From Chrysomallon squamiferum (Eukaryota; Mollusca; Gastropoda; Neomphalida; Peltospiridae): 62,000 nt of DNA. A program made the translations under genes and the position numbers. Location of the stretch: positions 1-62,000 of the forward strand of contig CM022679.1 of NCBI GenBank assembly GCA_012295275.1. Reading direction: 5' to 3'. The notes under the pieces were generated by a model that worked only from the letters and a program-made list of their open reading frames with translations, did no database searches and was not told the DNA's origin. Of the stretch, positions 22,390-35,630 are shown in pieces (position 1 is the stretch's first letter; each line of letters begins with the position of its first letter).

Positions 22390-22610
22390 GCTGATCAGAC
22401 AGACTCCACACCTTTGTGTTGCATCTTCGAATATTTCGTCCTCTTCATTAGAGTCGTAAGTGCAGCTTCGTTCACAGTCCCCGCTACTCCCCGTGGAGCC
22501 GATTCGTCCATCTTCAGCTGTTTCGCGCGCTAACTGAGATCTCTCAGCACATTTTATCTTTTGACGTCAGTCTTCCAATACGAGGCGCAAGCAAGACTAA
22601 AAAAAAAAAA
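22390..22610 (-). other. CpG-rich coding-like exon or promoter-proximal exon
   Basis: An island of CpG-rich sequence in AT-rich DNA. The minus strand has a strong acceptor (GTTTTTTTTTTTTAG, about 22600). Two frames are plausible. One reads CAERSQLARETAEDGRIGST, GSSGDCERSCTYDSNEEDEI and FEDATQRC, an acidic Ser-rich tail. The other starts at an ATG in good context (GAAGATGG) and reads MDESAPRGVAGTVNEAAL over 38 codons, with a donor CAAAG|GTGTGG inside it. I cannot tell which is used. It could also be a 5' exon next to a CpG-rich promoter. Confidence 0.35.
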
Positions 22611-23901
22611 CACGCGTTCACCTGCTGATAAGATTTAATGTAAAAAATAACTCCGCCTTCCTCTCAGTTTTCATTTGATGTTTTAGTCAAAGCGTTCTTG
22701 TTGGCGGATTCGCGATTTACTAAAGAAATGTAGTGATTAAGAATGAACCGTTATTATATATACTGTTCAAAAAAAAGAAAGTAGAGAACTCTTTTAATGA
22801 TTTTACAATTGCCGAAATTGTAATGTAAGTTAACTATGGGGAATGGCAATAAATGTTATGAAAATAGTTAATTAAATGAACGATCGGAACGAATGACTAG
22901 AAACAAAATGATAAAAACCGTATCATCAAAACAATGAAGACAAAAAATAAATAAATAAAATAAAATAAAATTTACAGAAATAATTTTACATAGCGATTAA
23001 ACACATTCCTGAAAAAAGTCAAAGTCCAGAATGACGCCCCCCCACACACACACCCGCCTGCCGTACACGTGTTCTTTGTAACGCACGTGCGACGTATGGA
23101 ATATGAAAACGTATTCAAAATTAATATTTTTCACGTTTCCCCGACATTTTTTGAAGAGTATATTTAAATGAAAAACGTTTTCACGTCTGCTACTTGATAA
23201 TCTTGTCAGTCGTGTTGAATTGTACTGAGTTTGTTCTATCTGCAGTGAAAACATTAATATACAGATTCACATGCGTGCATGTAGCATTCACTATCACATG
23301 CACAGAAACGCAAACACACACACACACACAAACACACACAACACACACACACATAAAGAATAATAATAAGACAAGAAGAAGAATAACGAATAGATTCTCT
23401 TCAAGGTCATCGAGGAAAGTGTTAGTTACATAGCCCAGTGTTAATATTGTATTTTTTATTAACCGAAATCTAATAAAATCTTAAATTCGTTAAGCTACTT
23501 GTCTCCCTCTCTCCCTCTCTCCATCACTGTTTTTTGGAATGAACTACTTCAGTTTATTCTTTTAATCCAAAAATAAATAGCTTACTAAATAAAATAAAAT
23601 AAAATAACAACAGATAAAAAGTAATCACGTGAAGATATAAAATGTATTACGTAATTGGACAGTGATACATTTTCTCAAAGTATTAAAGTGTTTCACTGTC
23701 CATAGAAGATGCAAGAAACAAAGTTATATTTTGTTAGCGCCAAATCAATCTTAGCACATTGTTTAAATTCATACACAAAAGATTTAGTATTAACATTTAG
23801 TTTTATGTGTTACAAAGAATCAACAATTGCCTTTCTCTACCGAGTTCAAATAGAGGCTCAAGGTCACAAATTCATTAATTAACAACAGCAACAACAGCAA
23901 T

Positions 23902-23903
23902 AA

Positions 23904-23934
<31 letters not shown>

Positions 23935-23964
23935 AATAAAATAATAATAATAATAATAATAATA

Positions 23965-24036
<72 letters not shown>
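23902..24036. repeat. (AAT)n microsatellite
   Basis: About 135 bases of nearly pure AAT (ATT on the other strand), preceded by (CAACAG)n-like units. Confidence 0.95.
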
Positions 24037-24038
<2 letters not shown>

Positions 24039-24243
24039 CACATTTCTCTTTAGTACAAAACTTATTTCGTTTATTATAACTGTCACTGAGTGAATGTTCA
24101 ATGCGTTCGCGTCTGCAGTTACCGTTTTCAGCCGGCAAAATTTTCATTCCAGTGTAATTTTTACTTCCTTCAGACATTTAGTTATAATCACTGACCAAAA
24201 GCGTATAAAGAGCAGAAAAATCAGAAAAAAAAAAATAGAATGA

Positions 24244-24361
<118 letters not shown>

Positions 24362-24374
24362 GGTTACTGAACTA

Positions 24375-24457
24375 CTTTTTATTCTGTAGTTTATTTTGTA
24401 GTTTTAAATTAAATTTAACAAAAGATTCAAGAATCAAATTCACTGCTGTCACCTTGA
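24375..24457 (-). repeat. Inverted copy of the 26549-26622 segment
   Basis: The reverse complement reads GGTGACAGCAGTGAATTTGA, then TTCTTGAATC and a TTAAATTTAA block, matching 26549-26622 over about 75 bases. In frame it gives LNLTKDSRIKFTAVTL. Confidence 0.75.
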
Positions 24458-24477
24458 CAAATACAAATACGCACATA

Positions 24478-24875
24478 ATACAAACACACAGAATATACAC
24501 ATACAAATACACAGATACACATACACATAATACAAACACACAGAATATACACATACATAGAGACATACACATACAAACACACAGAATATACATATACATA
24601 GACACATACACAATACACATAACAAACACACAAATACATTTTTTTTTTTATCTTTAAAATTTAAAAACACAAGATAAAAAAAAATGTATATTAAAAAATT
24701 AAAGAATAATAACAACAACTAAAATAATATAATAACAACAGCAATAATAATAACAACAATAACAACAGCAATGATAATAAAAATTATAATAACAATATCA
24801 TAATAATAATTATTATTATAAGAACAGCAACAACAACAACAACAACAACAACAATAATAATAATAATAATAATAA
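24478..24875. repeat. Degenerate (CA)n-(TACA)n, then (AAC)n and (AAT)n
   Basis: Imperfect ACACAGAATATACACATACA units to 24640, then AAC/AAT triplets from about 24700 to 24875. The frames read from both strands are repeat-derived. Confidence 0.85.
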
Positions 24876-24956
24876 GTTTTCTGATCTGTTCAGTCGCTAA
24901 CAATGTCAAGACAAAACTCTTGAAAGACTGAACTGCTTGGTATCGTGTAATGGTTT

Positions 24957-25160
24957 ATGGTAACTGTATATAAGCCACGAAGTATGGCTGACAAGATTGT
25001 TATAAAGGTTTTCAATGCTGAACATCCAAGGAAACCATGGAAATGGAAACAACGTGAATCTGTGTGTGAAATATCAGCTGAGAACATTTCCAAAGCAGGA
25101 AGCCACAATCCCATTAACAACAACAATTCCAGTCAGAGGAGCGTACAAACCTGGAAATAA
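24957..25160 (+). CDS. Small coding-like frame, 67 residues
   Basis: Starts at ATG and contains a second in-frame ATG. It reads SMADKIVIKVFNAEHPRKPW, KWKQRESVCEISAENISKAG and ends SQRSVQTWK with a TAA. It has a plausible hydrophilic composition but no family I recognise. It lies outside repeats. It could equally be a decayed exon. Confidence 0.3.
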   Translation: MVTVYKPRSMADKIVIKVFNAEHPRKPWKWKQRESVCEISAENISKAGSHNPINNNNSSQRSVQTWK

Positions 25161-25189
25161 TGTTTTAATGATGTGTAAATAATTTGTGT

Positions 25190-25940
25190 GTTAGTATTTG
25201 TACGTGGTTCTCTCAATATGCGTCCGTCCTTGTGTCATTGTCTGTATGTGTGACAGAACAAAGCTATAGCTAGATAAACTAGATAAACAAACAGTCTTAA
25301 TAGTTATACAGACATGCAGAGTTTTGTGATCAGTTTGATTACGTAACGCCAGACGTCAAAACAGGTATTCTTGTCTGTCCAGTGAATGATCTACATTTCT
25401 GAAGATTGAACAATTATGAGGGCCTTTCGCAAGTCGCAGCGATGTCTGGGTAGCTGCTGTTATCTTCTTCTATGGCGGTGTTCTATGAAAGGTTTCATCG
25501 CGACTCAGCTGTTAATTAAAATGTTGATGAAATGTGGACTAACGTAGATTCTGGGCTCCTCTAGAATTAGAACCACTGAAACTTAAACTTCATTAGCTTC
25601 CTAACAGACCCGCCCCTGCTGTTATCGGGTCTGAAATGCTCGTTCGTTAGACGGTCTTTGTTTTTTAGCTCAGTGGTTTAATGCTCAGTTAGTTAATCCA
25701 TCAGAACAAAAAAGTAATCTTTCTGATAATCATATCTTTGCCTCAGTCATTGTAATGAATGGTTCAGAATAGTCGGAGAAGCGAATATTATTGTCATTAA
25801 GTATTTAAATTAAAGAGTCGCCATCTGAAAATGTTTGTTACAAGATAAAATTAGATAAAGTTTTGTTGCCGATAACTGAATTGTTTTTCATCACAGACTT
25901 CACAGACAAAATAACAAACTGGGACAGAAAGAAAGCAACA
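25190..25940. other. Unique sequence, no gene seen
   Basis: Moderately GC-richer than its surroundings, with the tRNA A-box-like TAGCTCAGTGGTTTA at 25666-25680 but no clear B box at the right distance. No exon is supported. Confidence 0.4.
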
Positions 25941-25949
25941 CTAGCAATA

Positions 25950-26164
<215 letters not shown>

Positions 26165-26365
26165 TGATTATCTCTAATAAGTTTGAGTTCAAATATTGTT
26201 TCTGTTTTAAAACCAAAGTTTTGGTTATCAAAAATTATTATCAGTTAATTTAAGAAATACATTTTGAAAAACATCAACAACAGAAAACCCCATTAATATG
26301 AAACCGAAGACGCGAAGTCATCCAGCACTGAAATTTGTGATCAAGCTCACGGACATTGCTTGACT

Positions 26366-26622
26366 TGTCAAGACCACTCTGTGTAATTCTGAGAACGTAA
26401 CATCAGCTGTGGAGAAGGGTCTGATACGGCGACAGTGACAACGTGGTCACTCGTGCAGACAGACTCTGCTCTGTCTGTGTACAACTCAGCTGTGTACATC
26501 TTCACCCACTTTTGTCCAAGTTGAACAGAGACTTTGTTCAGTGAAATCAAGGTGACAGCAGTGAATTTGATTCTTGAATCTTTGTTAAATTTAATTTTAA
26601 AAATGGTTTACAGAATAAAACT
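26366..26622 (-). pseudogene. Coding-like fragment, possibly extracellular
   Basis: The minus strand reads DSRIKFTAVTLISLNKVSVQ, then LGQKWVKMYTAELYTDRAES, VCTSDHVVTVAVSDPSPQLM and LRSQNYTEWS before a stop. Alternating hydrophobic and polar residues with T/S/V richness suggest a beta-sandwich domain, but I do not recognise it. The first 75 bases are duplicated in reverse at 24375-24457. Confidence 0.35.
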
Positions 26623-26696
26623 GTTGTAACGAGGCAGTAACTATCTTTATTTAAATATCTTTCTATTAAAATACATTTATCATCTCAAAACAGTAA

Positions 26697-26832
<136 letters not shown>

Positions 26833-27281
26833 AGTTCGCAGAATATACAGTCAGGCAGACAGGTGTCACAGAATAAGAAAAAGCTAGGTATGTAGGGAAG
26901 ATGACAGAAATACATATAAACAATCATATGGAACGTCTGACAGATCAGTATGCTAATTACACAACAAACTTTTGACTTGAAAAAATGTTCAGGGTTTTTA
27001 TTAAATAACATGAGTATTCCTTACATGCAGATCTTTAGTTGTAACGTCTGACCCTAAAGTTTAAGTAATTAAGTAACTTGTTTTATTCAGGGCACCTGAT
27101 ACATCAAGTATGTGATGCAGAATGGGTTAATGGTTAACACAGTAGTAGTTTTCTGTACAGATTCACTTATGACTCAGATATTTATTTCACACTGACAAAT
27201 ACTGTTAGCACTCACTGATATTAGTTATCTTAGTAAATACACAGTGTTGTAAGTGTTGTGTTTAATAACCACTAACTGTGT

Positions 27282-27640
27282 TTGCTTGTGTTTGTCACTG
27301 TGTTTATTTGTTGTTTATTTAATTGTGTTTTACTTGTGTTTGTTTTCTGTGTTTATTTTCTGTGTTTTTCTGTATTTTTTGTTGTTTATTTAATTGTGTT
27401 TATATTGTGTTTATTTGTTGTTTATTTGATGTGTTTATTTGTTGTTTATTTGATATGTTTATTTGTTGTTATTTGATGTGTTTATTTATTGTGTTTTGTT
27501 TTACTTGTGTTCATTTACTGTGTTAATGTATTTATTTTACTTTTTATTTGTTTTATTTTCTGTTTTTTTTTGTATGCTTATTTGCTCTGTTTATTAGTTG
27601 TTTTTATTTAATTGTTTTATTTATGTTTATTCACTGTGTT
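27282..27640 (+). repeat. Degenerate (GTTTATTT)n-type array
   Basis: Imperfect units such as GTGTTTATTTGTTGTTTATT. The Cys/Phe/Leu-rich open frames are artefacts of the repeat. Confidence 0.8.
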
Positions 27641-27825
27641 TATCTGCTGGTTTTCTAACTGTCGACTGGTTTTTCAAGAAAACGATGATACATAAATTTA
27701 GATAAGAAGAGATTTATGTTGTAATCTGAGTGTGAAGTAGTCAGGGTGTAATAGGACTCGTACAACACGTCCTTAGCTCCTCGTCACATTCACTGTATAT
27801 TTCATTGTTTATGTCTTCTTCTTAT

Positions 27826-27831
27826 TATTAT

Positions 27832-27862
<31 letters not shown>

Positions 27863-27890
27863 GTTGTTGTTGTTGTTGTTGTTGTTGTCA
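27826..27890. repeat. (ATT)n-(ACT)n-(GTT)n
   Basis: Three adjacent trinucleotide blocks. Confidence 0.85.
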
Positions 27891-28168
27891 CAGCACCATC
27901 ATCATCATTATCACAACAATTATTATTACTTTATGATCAGTACTTCGTAAATAGTTGTTAGTTGTTAAATATTAAAGTACGCCTTTCCGGTAACACAGTC
28001 TAGAGAAAGTCATTAAGTAGATAATCTGTGATGGTTAGTAATCCATTTTATCACCTAATCCATCATAATCTATCTCAGTCCCATGGTAATCTGTCATAAT
28101 CCTACTTAAACTGTTTATCCTAGTTGACTGTCCTAATCTCTAACACAGTAAGTTTAGACTTTTACTAC

Positions 28169-28171
<3 letters not shown>

Positions 28172-28223
<52 letters not shown>

Positions 28224-28290
28224 GCACACACAAATACATGCACATGCACATGCATACATAGTACATAAATACATACATACATACATACAT
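28172..28290. repeat. (CA)n followed by (TACA)n
   Basis: CA run at 28172-28215, then TA steps and CATA units to about 28290. Confidence 0.85.
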
Positions 28291-28491
28291 AGAAATAAAA
28301 ATAATGGCTGCTTCGTCTTGTCTCTCAGTACAAAACTGTTAAAATTAAAATACTGAGATGACAGTTAACATAAATTTTAAATACCTGACAAACAGACAGA
28401 CACACAGACAACTCCCCTGTCACAGGTACATTATAGTAATCTGTGAATTACCTATTAAAAGATATGATGTACCTGTCACACATCTGTCACT

Positions 28492-28647
28492 TACCTGGGT
28501 AATGTAGTAAATATAACGTGTCAAGCGTGTAAGACTGTCACTGTTTGACGTCACCATGTTGTACAGGTTGTCATCATTGTACTCAGTCTGTTGGGACTTT
28601 TGTTGTAGGGTGAGATTTTTGTTACATACTATAGTAGTAAGAATCAT
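28492..28647 (-). pseudogene. Coding-like exon with strong donor
   Basis: The minus strand reads MILTTIVCNKNLTLQQKSQQ, TEYNDDNLYNMVTSNSDSLT and RLTRYIYYITQ and then meets a consensus donor CCCAG|GTAAGTG. It is a plausible exon, perhaps of the same lost minus-strand gene as the pieces at 26.4 and 21.0 kb. Family not recognised. Confidence 0.35.
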
Positions 28648-28897
28648 TTCATTGAATACTTAGTCCTAAATGCAACGTTGCCGTGTCTCATATTGACACA
28701 GCAACTTCTTAGCTTAGTATGGTGTATTTTGACAAGTTAATTTGTATATGATTGAATGAAGTATGTTAAAAATTAGATTTATTAAAATAATATCAAATTA
28801 AGTTATTATAAATAATTATTCAGAGAATTTTAACTGACAATATTTGTTTCCATTTCTTAAATATCTAAAATATCAATTCAAAAGAAAAAAAGAAAAT

Positions 28898-29140
28898 TTA
28901 AAATGTTAATAATTTTTTAAAAAGTAAATATTGAAATTGGTAAATATTGGTTCTTTTTCTCTGTCTGTGTTGACCAGTGAGACCCAAGGTCATGTTTGTG
29001 TTTGTAACAATGCGGTTCTTCACGTTGATCAACAGAGATTTTTGTTTTGAAATGTCAGAGAGAGTTTGTTGTGTTCCCACACTGAGTCTTTCTGTGTAAC
29101 AGTCACATATATCAGAGACTGTGACATATTTAGTTTATCT
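28898..29140 (-). pseudogene. Coding-like fragment with one frameshift
   Basis: Reads SLIYVTVTQKDSVWEHNKLS and LTFQNKNLC in one frame, and LLINVKNRIVTNTNMTLGLT and GQHRQRKR in another. Hydrophilic, N/T-rich; family not recognised. Confidence 0.3.
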
Positions 29141-29313
29141 CTCCAGCAAGCTCTCAGACTGAAGATTTAAAAAAATAATATCATCAGCTAACTTCAAAAA
29201 CAAAACTTTGGTTTGTGAGTAAAACAGTAAAATAAACTTGTTATGTTGACATTACTGACACAGTAAGTTGATGTTTTCATGTGAAATTATTCAAATAACA
29301 GACATATCTCACA

Positions 29314-29470
29314 TACACAGATATGTATACATACATATACACATATACACACACACACATACATACATACATACACACATACATACATATACACATATAC
29401 ACACACACACATACATACCTAATACACACACATCTATTTATCTATATATTTATGTGTGTGTGCATGTATT

Positions 29471-29514
<44 letters not shown>

Positions 29515-29825
29515 GTGCGTCGTGATGTGTTAGTATGTGTGTGTATCTGTTAGTGTGTGTGTGTGTTAGTGTGTGTTAGTGTGTGTGTTTGTTAGTGTGC
29601 GTGTGTTAGTGTGTGTGTGAGAGTGTGTGTGTGTGTGTGAGTGTGTGTTAGTGAATGTGTGAGTGTGTGTGTGTGTGTAGTGTGTGTGTGTGTGTGTTAG
29701 TGTGCATGTGTTAGTGTGTGTGTGTGTGTGTGTGTTAGTGTGTGTGTTAGTGTGTGTGTGTGAGTGTGTTAGTGTGTGTGTGAGTGTGTTAGTGTGTGTG
29801 TTAGTGTCTGAGTGAGTGTGTGTAA
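29314..29825. repeat. (CATA)n/(CA)n and long degenerate (GT)n array
   Basis: CATA/CA units at 29314-29420, then pure GT at about 29474-29511. Next comes a higher-order array of GTGTGTTA and GTGTGTGA units to 29825. Confidence 0.9.
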
Positions 29826-29829
29826 ATGA

Positions 29830-31410
29830 CAGATGTTAGGTATAAGTGTGTAATATTAGGTATAAGTGTGTAATATTATGTGTATTTAACATTTTAGTGG
29901 TTTTTACTTGCCACTGGTCATTAACTGATGTAACAAAATCACTCAACCATGACTAGATTTTTGCATGCTTCACTGATTCGAGTTTAATCATGTTTGAAAA
30001 AATCTCACAATTAGTTATAATCTGTAAGGAAAATTATATTTAAAAGAAACTTTAATTTAACATTTTAAGATAAACTTACCTGCAGTAATTTCTTTTTTTT
30101 TTTCTGTCAGGGAAAAATGTTATAAATTCATAAATCATTTTTGTTTATTTATTTATTATAATCATTATTATTTTAAATGTGAGAGAACAAAAACATCTGG
30201 TATATCTCACTGTGTAGACAAAAAAAAAAAAAAAAAATTACTTGAATCACACCTGTTTTAGGTCATTTACTCATTATTTGTGTGTTGCCTGGCAACAAGC
30301 AATAAAAAAAATCAATTTACCTGTAAAAGAATTCTGTGAATATTGAGGGTGTGAACATTAAAACTTTGTTAAACTTTATTTTAGTGCAGTTAGTGACAGA
30401 GTTACCTGTTTGTTCAAGTGTGAACATTAAAACTTTGTTTAACTGTAAAATAACCCAGTTCCCTGTACACACCTGAAAAGTTTATTTTTGTGAGAGGTGT
30501 AAAACTGCATTTAACAGTAAACTGACACCAATAACCTGCAAGCACCTGAATAATTTATAAAATAAAACTTTTTTTTAATGAATTTACACAACAAAGGAGA
30601 AGATTTTGTTTCAGGTGAACTCAAAAATTTTTTTTCTCAACAATTTCACACAAAATATTTTCATTCTTAGTCACAGAATTTTCTTTTCTTTGCTACATTT
30701 TTTTTGTCTCTCTTTTCTTTTTTACTGGAATTTTTTTTTCCTTTCTGATTTTTCTCTTTAGTGATATCTTTTCTTTTCTTCTTCTTTTCTCTTCTTAATT
30801 CTTTCATTCTTTCCTCTCATGCCTGAAGTGCGGTGAAGTGGAACTGTGAGGGTCTCAACCCACAGTTTTGAAAACGCAGACTGAAGTGTGGTTATAGCGT
30901 GGGAAATACAAGTGACAGTAAAACAAAATCTCACTGAGAAATTGTAGCCATGAGCAATTTCTTCAGGTCTCAACTCAATTAAGCAGGATTAAAAGATAAG
31001 CTTGAAGTTTAAGTGGCTGGGTTTATTTAAGTAAATAATTAGACTTTTCGAAAGCTGACACCTGAGTGAGAGTGTGTACCTGGAAGGTGACTGAACTAAT
31101 ATTTGTATTTTGATGATTTTTAAACACCTGGGTCTTACATGTCACTGAGATGTTTAGATTTATTTATTTTATTTTATTTGTTTGTTTGTTTGTTTGTGTT
31201 TCTTGTCTTTGTTTATTTATTTATTTTATACCTGACATCTGAACAGTGACAAGTTTAGCTGACAAAGCTAATCAAGAGTAAATAATGAGTTTTTTGTTAT
31301 CAACATCTGATATTACCTGTCAGGTGATTAAATTAATATTGATGTTCAGACTGACATTCACCTGGCCACTGTAACAGAAAGTAGATTAGTAACACAGGTA
31401 AACTGTAGAT
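29830..31410. other. No gene seen
   Basis: AT-rich sequence with poly-A near 30220, pyrimidine-rich sequence at 30660-30810 and repeated GTGAACATTAAAACTTTGTT at about 30350 and 30420. No convincing exon. Confidence 0.5.
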
Positions 31411-31414
31411 TAAC

Positions 31415-31550
31415 ACTACAGTAGCTCAGTGGTTAGAACACTCACGTCTTAGGTTACAGGATCAATCCTCACTGGTCTACCTTTGTGTTATTTCCCAGTC
31501 TAACCAGTACTCACAACTAAAGTATCAAAGTCAGCAGGAACATGATTTTA
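31415..31550 (+). mobile_element. tRNA-derived SINE
   Basis: A-box TAGCTCAGTGGTTAGAACA at 31422-31440 and B-box-like GGTTACAGGATCAATCCTC at 31452-31470 show the internal RNA polymerase III promoter of a tRNA-type SINE. It is followed by a non-tRNA part and an A/C-rich (CAA)n tail. It is not a functional tRNA, because the acceptor stem is absent. Confidence 0.65.
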
Positions 31551-31554
31551 ATTT

Positions 31555-31902
31555 AACAACAACAACAACATCATCAATGATGTTGATAATATAATAATAA
31601 TAATAACAACAACAACAACAACAAAGAAAAAAAATGAAAATAAATAAATAATTAAATAAAAAAGAAGAAATAAAATAAGTTTACTACTAAGACAGAGAAG
31701 TGGGTGAAGAGTCAGTGACATGTTACACAGCAGCTGATTGGTTGATGTAACAGTAAACTGACCTATTAAACAACTTGTTTTAACAGTAAATAACAGATTG
31801 ACACAATTACTCATTTTAAATTTGAACACTGCTGGTGTGTATTTACTGTTATTATTATTGTTATTACTATTATTATTACTATTATTATGATTATTATTAT
31901 GA

Positions 31903-31933
<31 letters not shown>

Positions 31934-32058
31934 TATTATTATTATTACTATTATTATTACTATTATTATTACTATTATTATTACTATTATTATTATTATT
32001 ATTATTATTATTTATTATTATTACTATTATTATTACTATTATTATGATTATTATTATG

Positions 32059-32096
<38 letters not shown>

Positions 32097-32229
32097 TATT
32101 ATTACTATTATTATTACTATTATTATTACTATTATTATGATTATTATTATGATTATTATTATGATTATTATTATTATTATTACTATTATTATTACTATTA
32201 TTATTACTATTATTATTACTATTATTATG

Positions 32230-32282
<53 letters not shown>

Positions 32283-32345
32283 TATTATTACTATTATTAT
32301 GATTATTATTATGATTATTATTATTATTATTACTACTACTACTAG
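31555..32345. repeat. (AAC)n/(AAT)n and large (ATT)n-(ACT)n-(ATG) array
   Basis: AAC/AAT units at 31555-31640. After a unique gap, a 500-base ladder of ATT, ACT and ATG triplets runs from about 31845 to 32345, in which blocks such as (TTATTATTACTA)n recur as higher-order units. The long open frames on both strands (up to 270 codons) are entirely repeat. Confidence 0.9.
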
Positions 32346-32557
32346 TACTACTATCACCATTACTATTGTTAAACATTTATTATTTTTTTTTTAATTCTGT
32401 TATTACTATTATTGTTGTTGTTGATTTTGCTCTTGTTGTTGTTGTTGTTACTATAATTATTGTTATTATTACATAATTCTTCAGGTTTGTTATGTGATAA
32501 ATTTATTTAATAAGAAAAAATAAAAATAAAAACTAAATTTGTATTTTTCTGTTTCAG

Positions 32558-32608
32558 TCATCTCGAAGCCAACCTGCCATTGGATTGAAACAGACTCCGA
32601 AAACACGT
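32558..32608 (+). CDS. RASGEF1: RASGEF1 upstream exon [17 protein letters not shown]
   Basis: Acceptor TTTTCTGTTTCAG, donor GTAAGT; exactly 17 codons, phase 0 at both ends, so it can be included or skipped without changing the frame. Basic and Ser/Thr-rich. Its membership of this gene rests on strand, phase and the next exon. Confidence 0.6.
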
Positions 32609-35583
32609 GTAAGTTTTACACATCACAAACATAACATGTTAAATATCACAAACATAACATGTTAAATATCACAAACATAACATGTTAAATATCTCAAACA
32701 TAACATGTTATATATCACAAATATAACATGTTAGATATCACAAATATAACATGTTAAATATCACAAACATAAAATGTTAAATATCACAAATATAAGATGT
32801 TAAATATCACAAATATAACGTTAAATATCACAAATATAACATGTTAGATATCACAAATATAACATGTTAAATATCACAAACATAACATGTTAAATATCAC
32901 AAATATAACATGTTAAATATCACAAATATAACGTTAAATATCACAAACATAACATGTTAAATATCTCAAACATAACATGTTAGATATCATAGGGGTTTGG
33001 TCTGGTATAACATGTTAGATATGACAAATATAACATGTTAGATATGACAAATATAACACAGAGTGGATGTAAGCTGAGTTTCCCCACACAAAATAGATGT
33101 GTCTAGTAAGATGTATCACACATGAATTAACTTGGAATTGTGGATGAATGAATTTACAAACATAAAGCTTTCAAGTCAGAACTGAGTACATCTTATGTTG
33201 CACAAATAACACACAGTACAGAAACACAGACATACAGATACACAAATACACACATAGATGTACAGATACACAGACATACAGATATACAACTACACAGACA
33301 CACAGACACACAGATACACAGATATACAACTACACAGACACACAGACACAGATACACAACTACACAGATACATATACACACAGACATACAGATACACAAA
33401 TACACACACAGATGTACATATACACAGACATACAGATATACAACTACACAGACACACAGACACACAGATACACAGATATACAACTACACAGACACACAGA
33501 CATACAGACACACAGACATACAGATATACAGACACACAGACACACATATACACATGCATACAGACATACAGATTCACAACTACACAGACACACAGATACA
33601 CACAGACACACAGACACACAGACACACATATACACATGCATACAGACATACAGATTCACAACTACACAGACACACAGACACACAGACACACATATACACA
33701 TGCATACAGACATACAGATTCACAACTACACAGACACACAGGCAAATGTACAGACACACAGATACAAACAGACACACAGACACACAGACACACAGATACA
33801 CACAGACACACAGATACACACAGACACACAGACACACAGACAGATCTGACAGAAATAAACAGACAATTGCACTCCACTGACTAATACACTTTATCTGTTG
33901 AGGAATGAAAAGGTCAAAGTTCATGATGTGTTGCTATTGGAAACATGTGAGGTATGTGTGGGGGAGGGGGGCATTGTACAGGTGAATTCCAGATGCAAAA
34001 CATATTTTTATCTTTCTTATCTGAAAAATGTCAGAGAGAGAGAGAGAGACACACACACACATACTTACACACATACACACACAGAATTATGGAGATACAA
34101 CTTGTCTGTTCTTTGATATAATACATGATAAAGGATTACACCTGTGACATATTAAATATGAGACAATTGTTCTAACCACTGGACTATAAGACTGACAGTT
34201 TAAGTGACAGAACTCTACAAGCAGATTAATACAAGTTGTATCACACTGTCAGACTCTTGTTTAACTGTTTATGTGTGAGAAGGCTGGGAAGGCTTTGTAC
34301 AGAGGAACATCATAGATAAACATTGCTGAGATCTCCAGAGTCTAAGTTTCTCTTCATCAACATTTCTCTACCTCACTCCAGAGAGCTGTTAATATTTTCT
34401 CATAGACTTATCTCCCCTGATGACTGAGTTGGACACATTTCTGTATTTATTTACAGGTTTTCTATTCACTTCGTATGTTGAATGTTTATATAAACATTTT
34501 TATTTCTTTTTTCTATTTATAATAATTTTAAAAAATATATTTTTAGTGATTTCCTGAAATAAAACTTTCTGATAGGTTTCAGTGGTCTTAGTCTTGTTAC
34601 ATTCTTATCTTTAACATGCAAGCAATTACACTGTCAGCTGACCTCTGGTCAACAACCTGTTAGAAACTGACCGGTTTGAATTTCTCACTAATGTACTCAG
34701 TAATGTAGAACTGACTGAGAGAAAAACTGATGTGTTCACGACAGGCGTGCTTGTGTAAATCAAGCTAAAAATAGCTACTTTTACAATTACAGCACTTTTT
34801 AGTTTATGGTTAAATGTTTGATTTTTAGATGTGTAGATGCTGAGATCAAATCTTCTCACCGAGTTCTGCACATAATTAAGTTTAATACTCTGATTGCTGA
34901 CACTCAACACTTTATTAACAAAACTTTATTGTGTGCAAGACTTGAACCACTACAACTGTGACTTGTCTGACTGTAAACAACTGATGAGGTGTAAAACTGA
35001 TTTACTGACCAGTGTCCAGTGCTTTGACCAATCACACTTCATTACAAACACTGCACTGCCTGACCAGTGGTCACTAATGTCCAAAATTATCTCCATTGTT
35101 GAACTGGACACAATCAATCAACAGTTATCTCCAGGGAGTCACTGCCTAACCCAGCCTCTTATCTGCCCTGAGGGTCAGTTTCTGGAGAGTCTCCCTGTTA
35201 AACATCTCAGTGACAGGCGGAGATCAACAAATTACAGATTAGAGCTTCAACCACTTCCATGTGTGGTCCTCCCACTGTGTTACACACAGTTATATACATA
35301 GTTATATTATACATAGTTATATTACACATAGTTATATTATACATAGTTATATTACACATAGTTATATTATACATAGTTATATTACACAGTTATATACATA
35401 GTTATATTATACATAGTTATATTATACATAGTTATATTACACATAGTTATATACATAGTTATATTATACGTAGTTATATTATACATAGTTATATTTCACA
35501 CATACATACAGGTACTGATTTTAATTAATTTAAAAACACAAATTCTATTTTACTTTTTTATTGCTTTTATTTATTATACTATA

Positions 35584-35630
<47 letters not shown>

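Noticed and set aside
31422-31470. Functional tRNA gene
   Set aside because: A and B boxes are present but the acceptor and anticodon stems do not pair, so it is read as a SINE.
31548-32394. Open frames up to 270 codons on both strands (poly-Ile, poly-Tyr, poly-Asn)
   Set aside because: They are readings of the ATT/ACT triplet array, with no unique sequence, splice site or start context.
33193-33924. Several overlapping frames rich in Thr/His/Asp or Cys/Val
   Set aside because: All derive from the CA-rich array; both strands are open because the repeat lacks stop codons.
34894-35301. 135-codon plus-strand frame ([20 protein letters not shown]...)
   Set aside because: Ends in the adjacent minisatellite, has no splice sites or family resemblance, and lies inside an intron; length is within chance for this composition.
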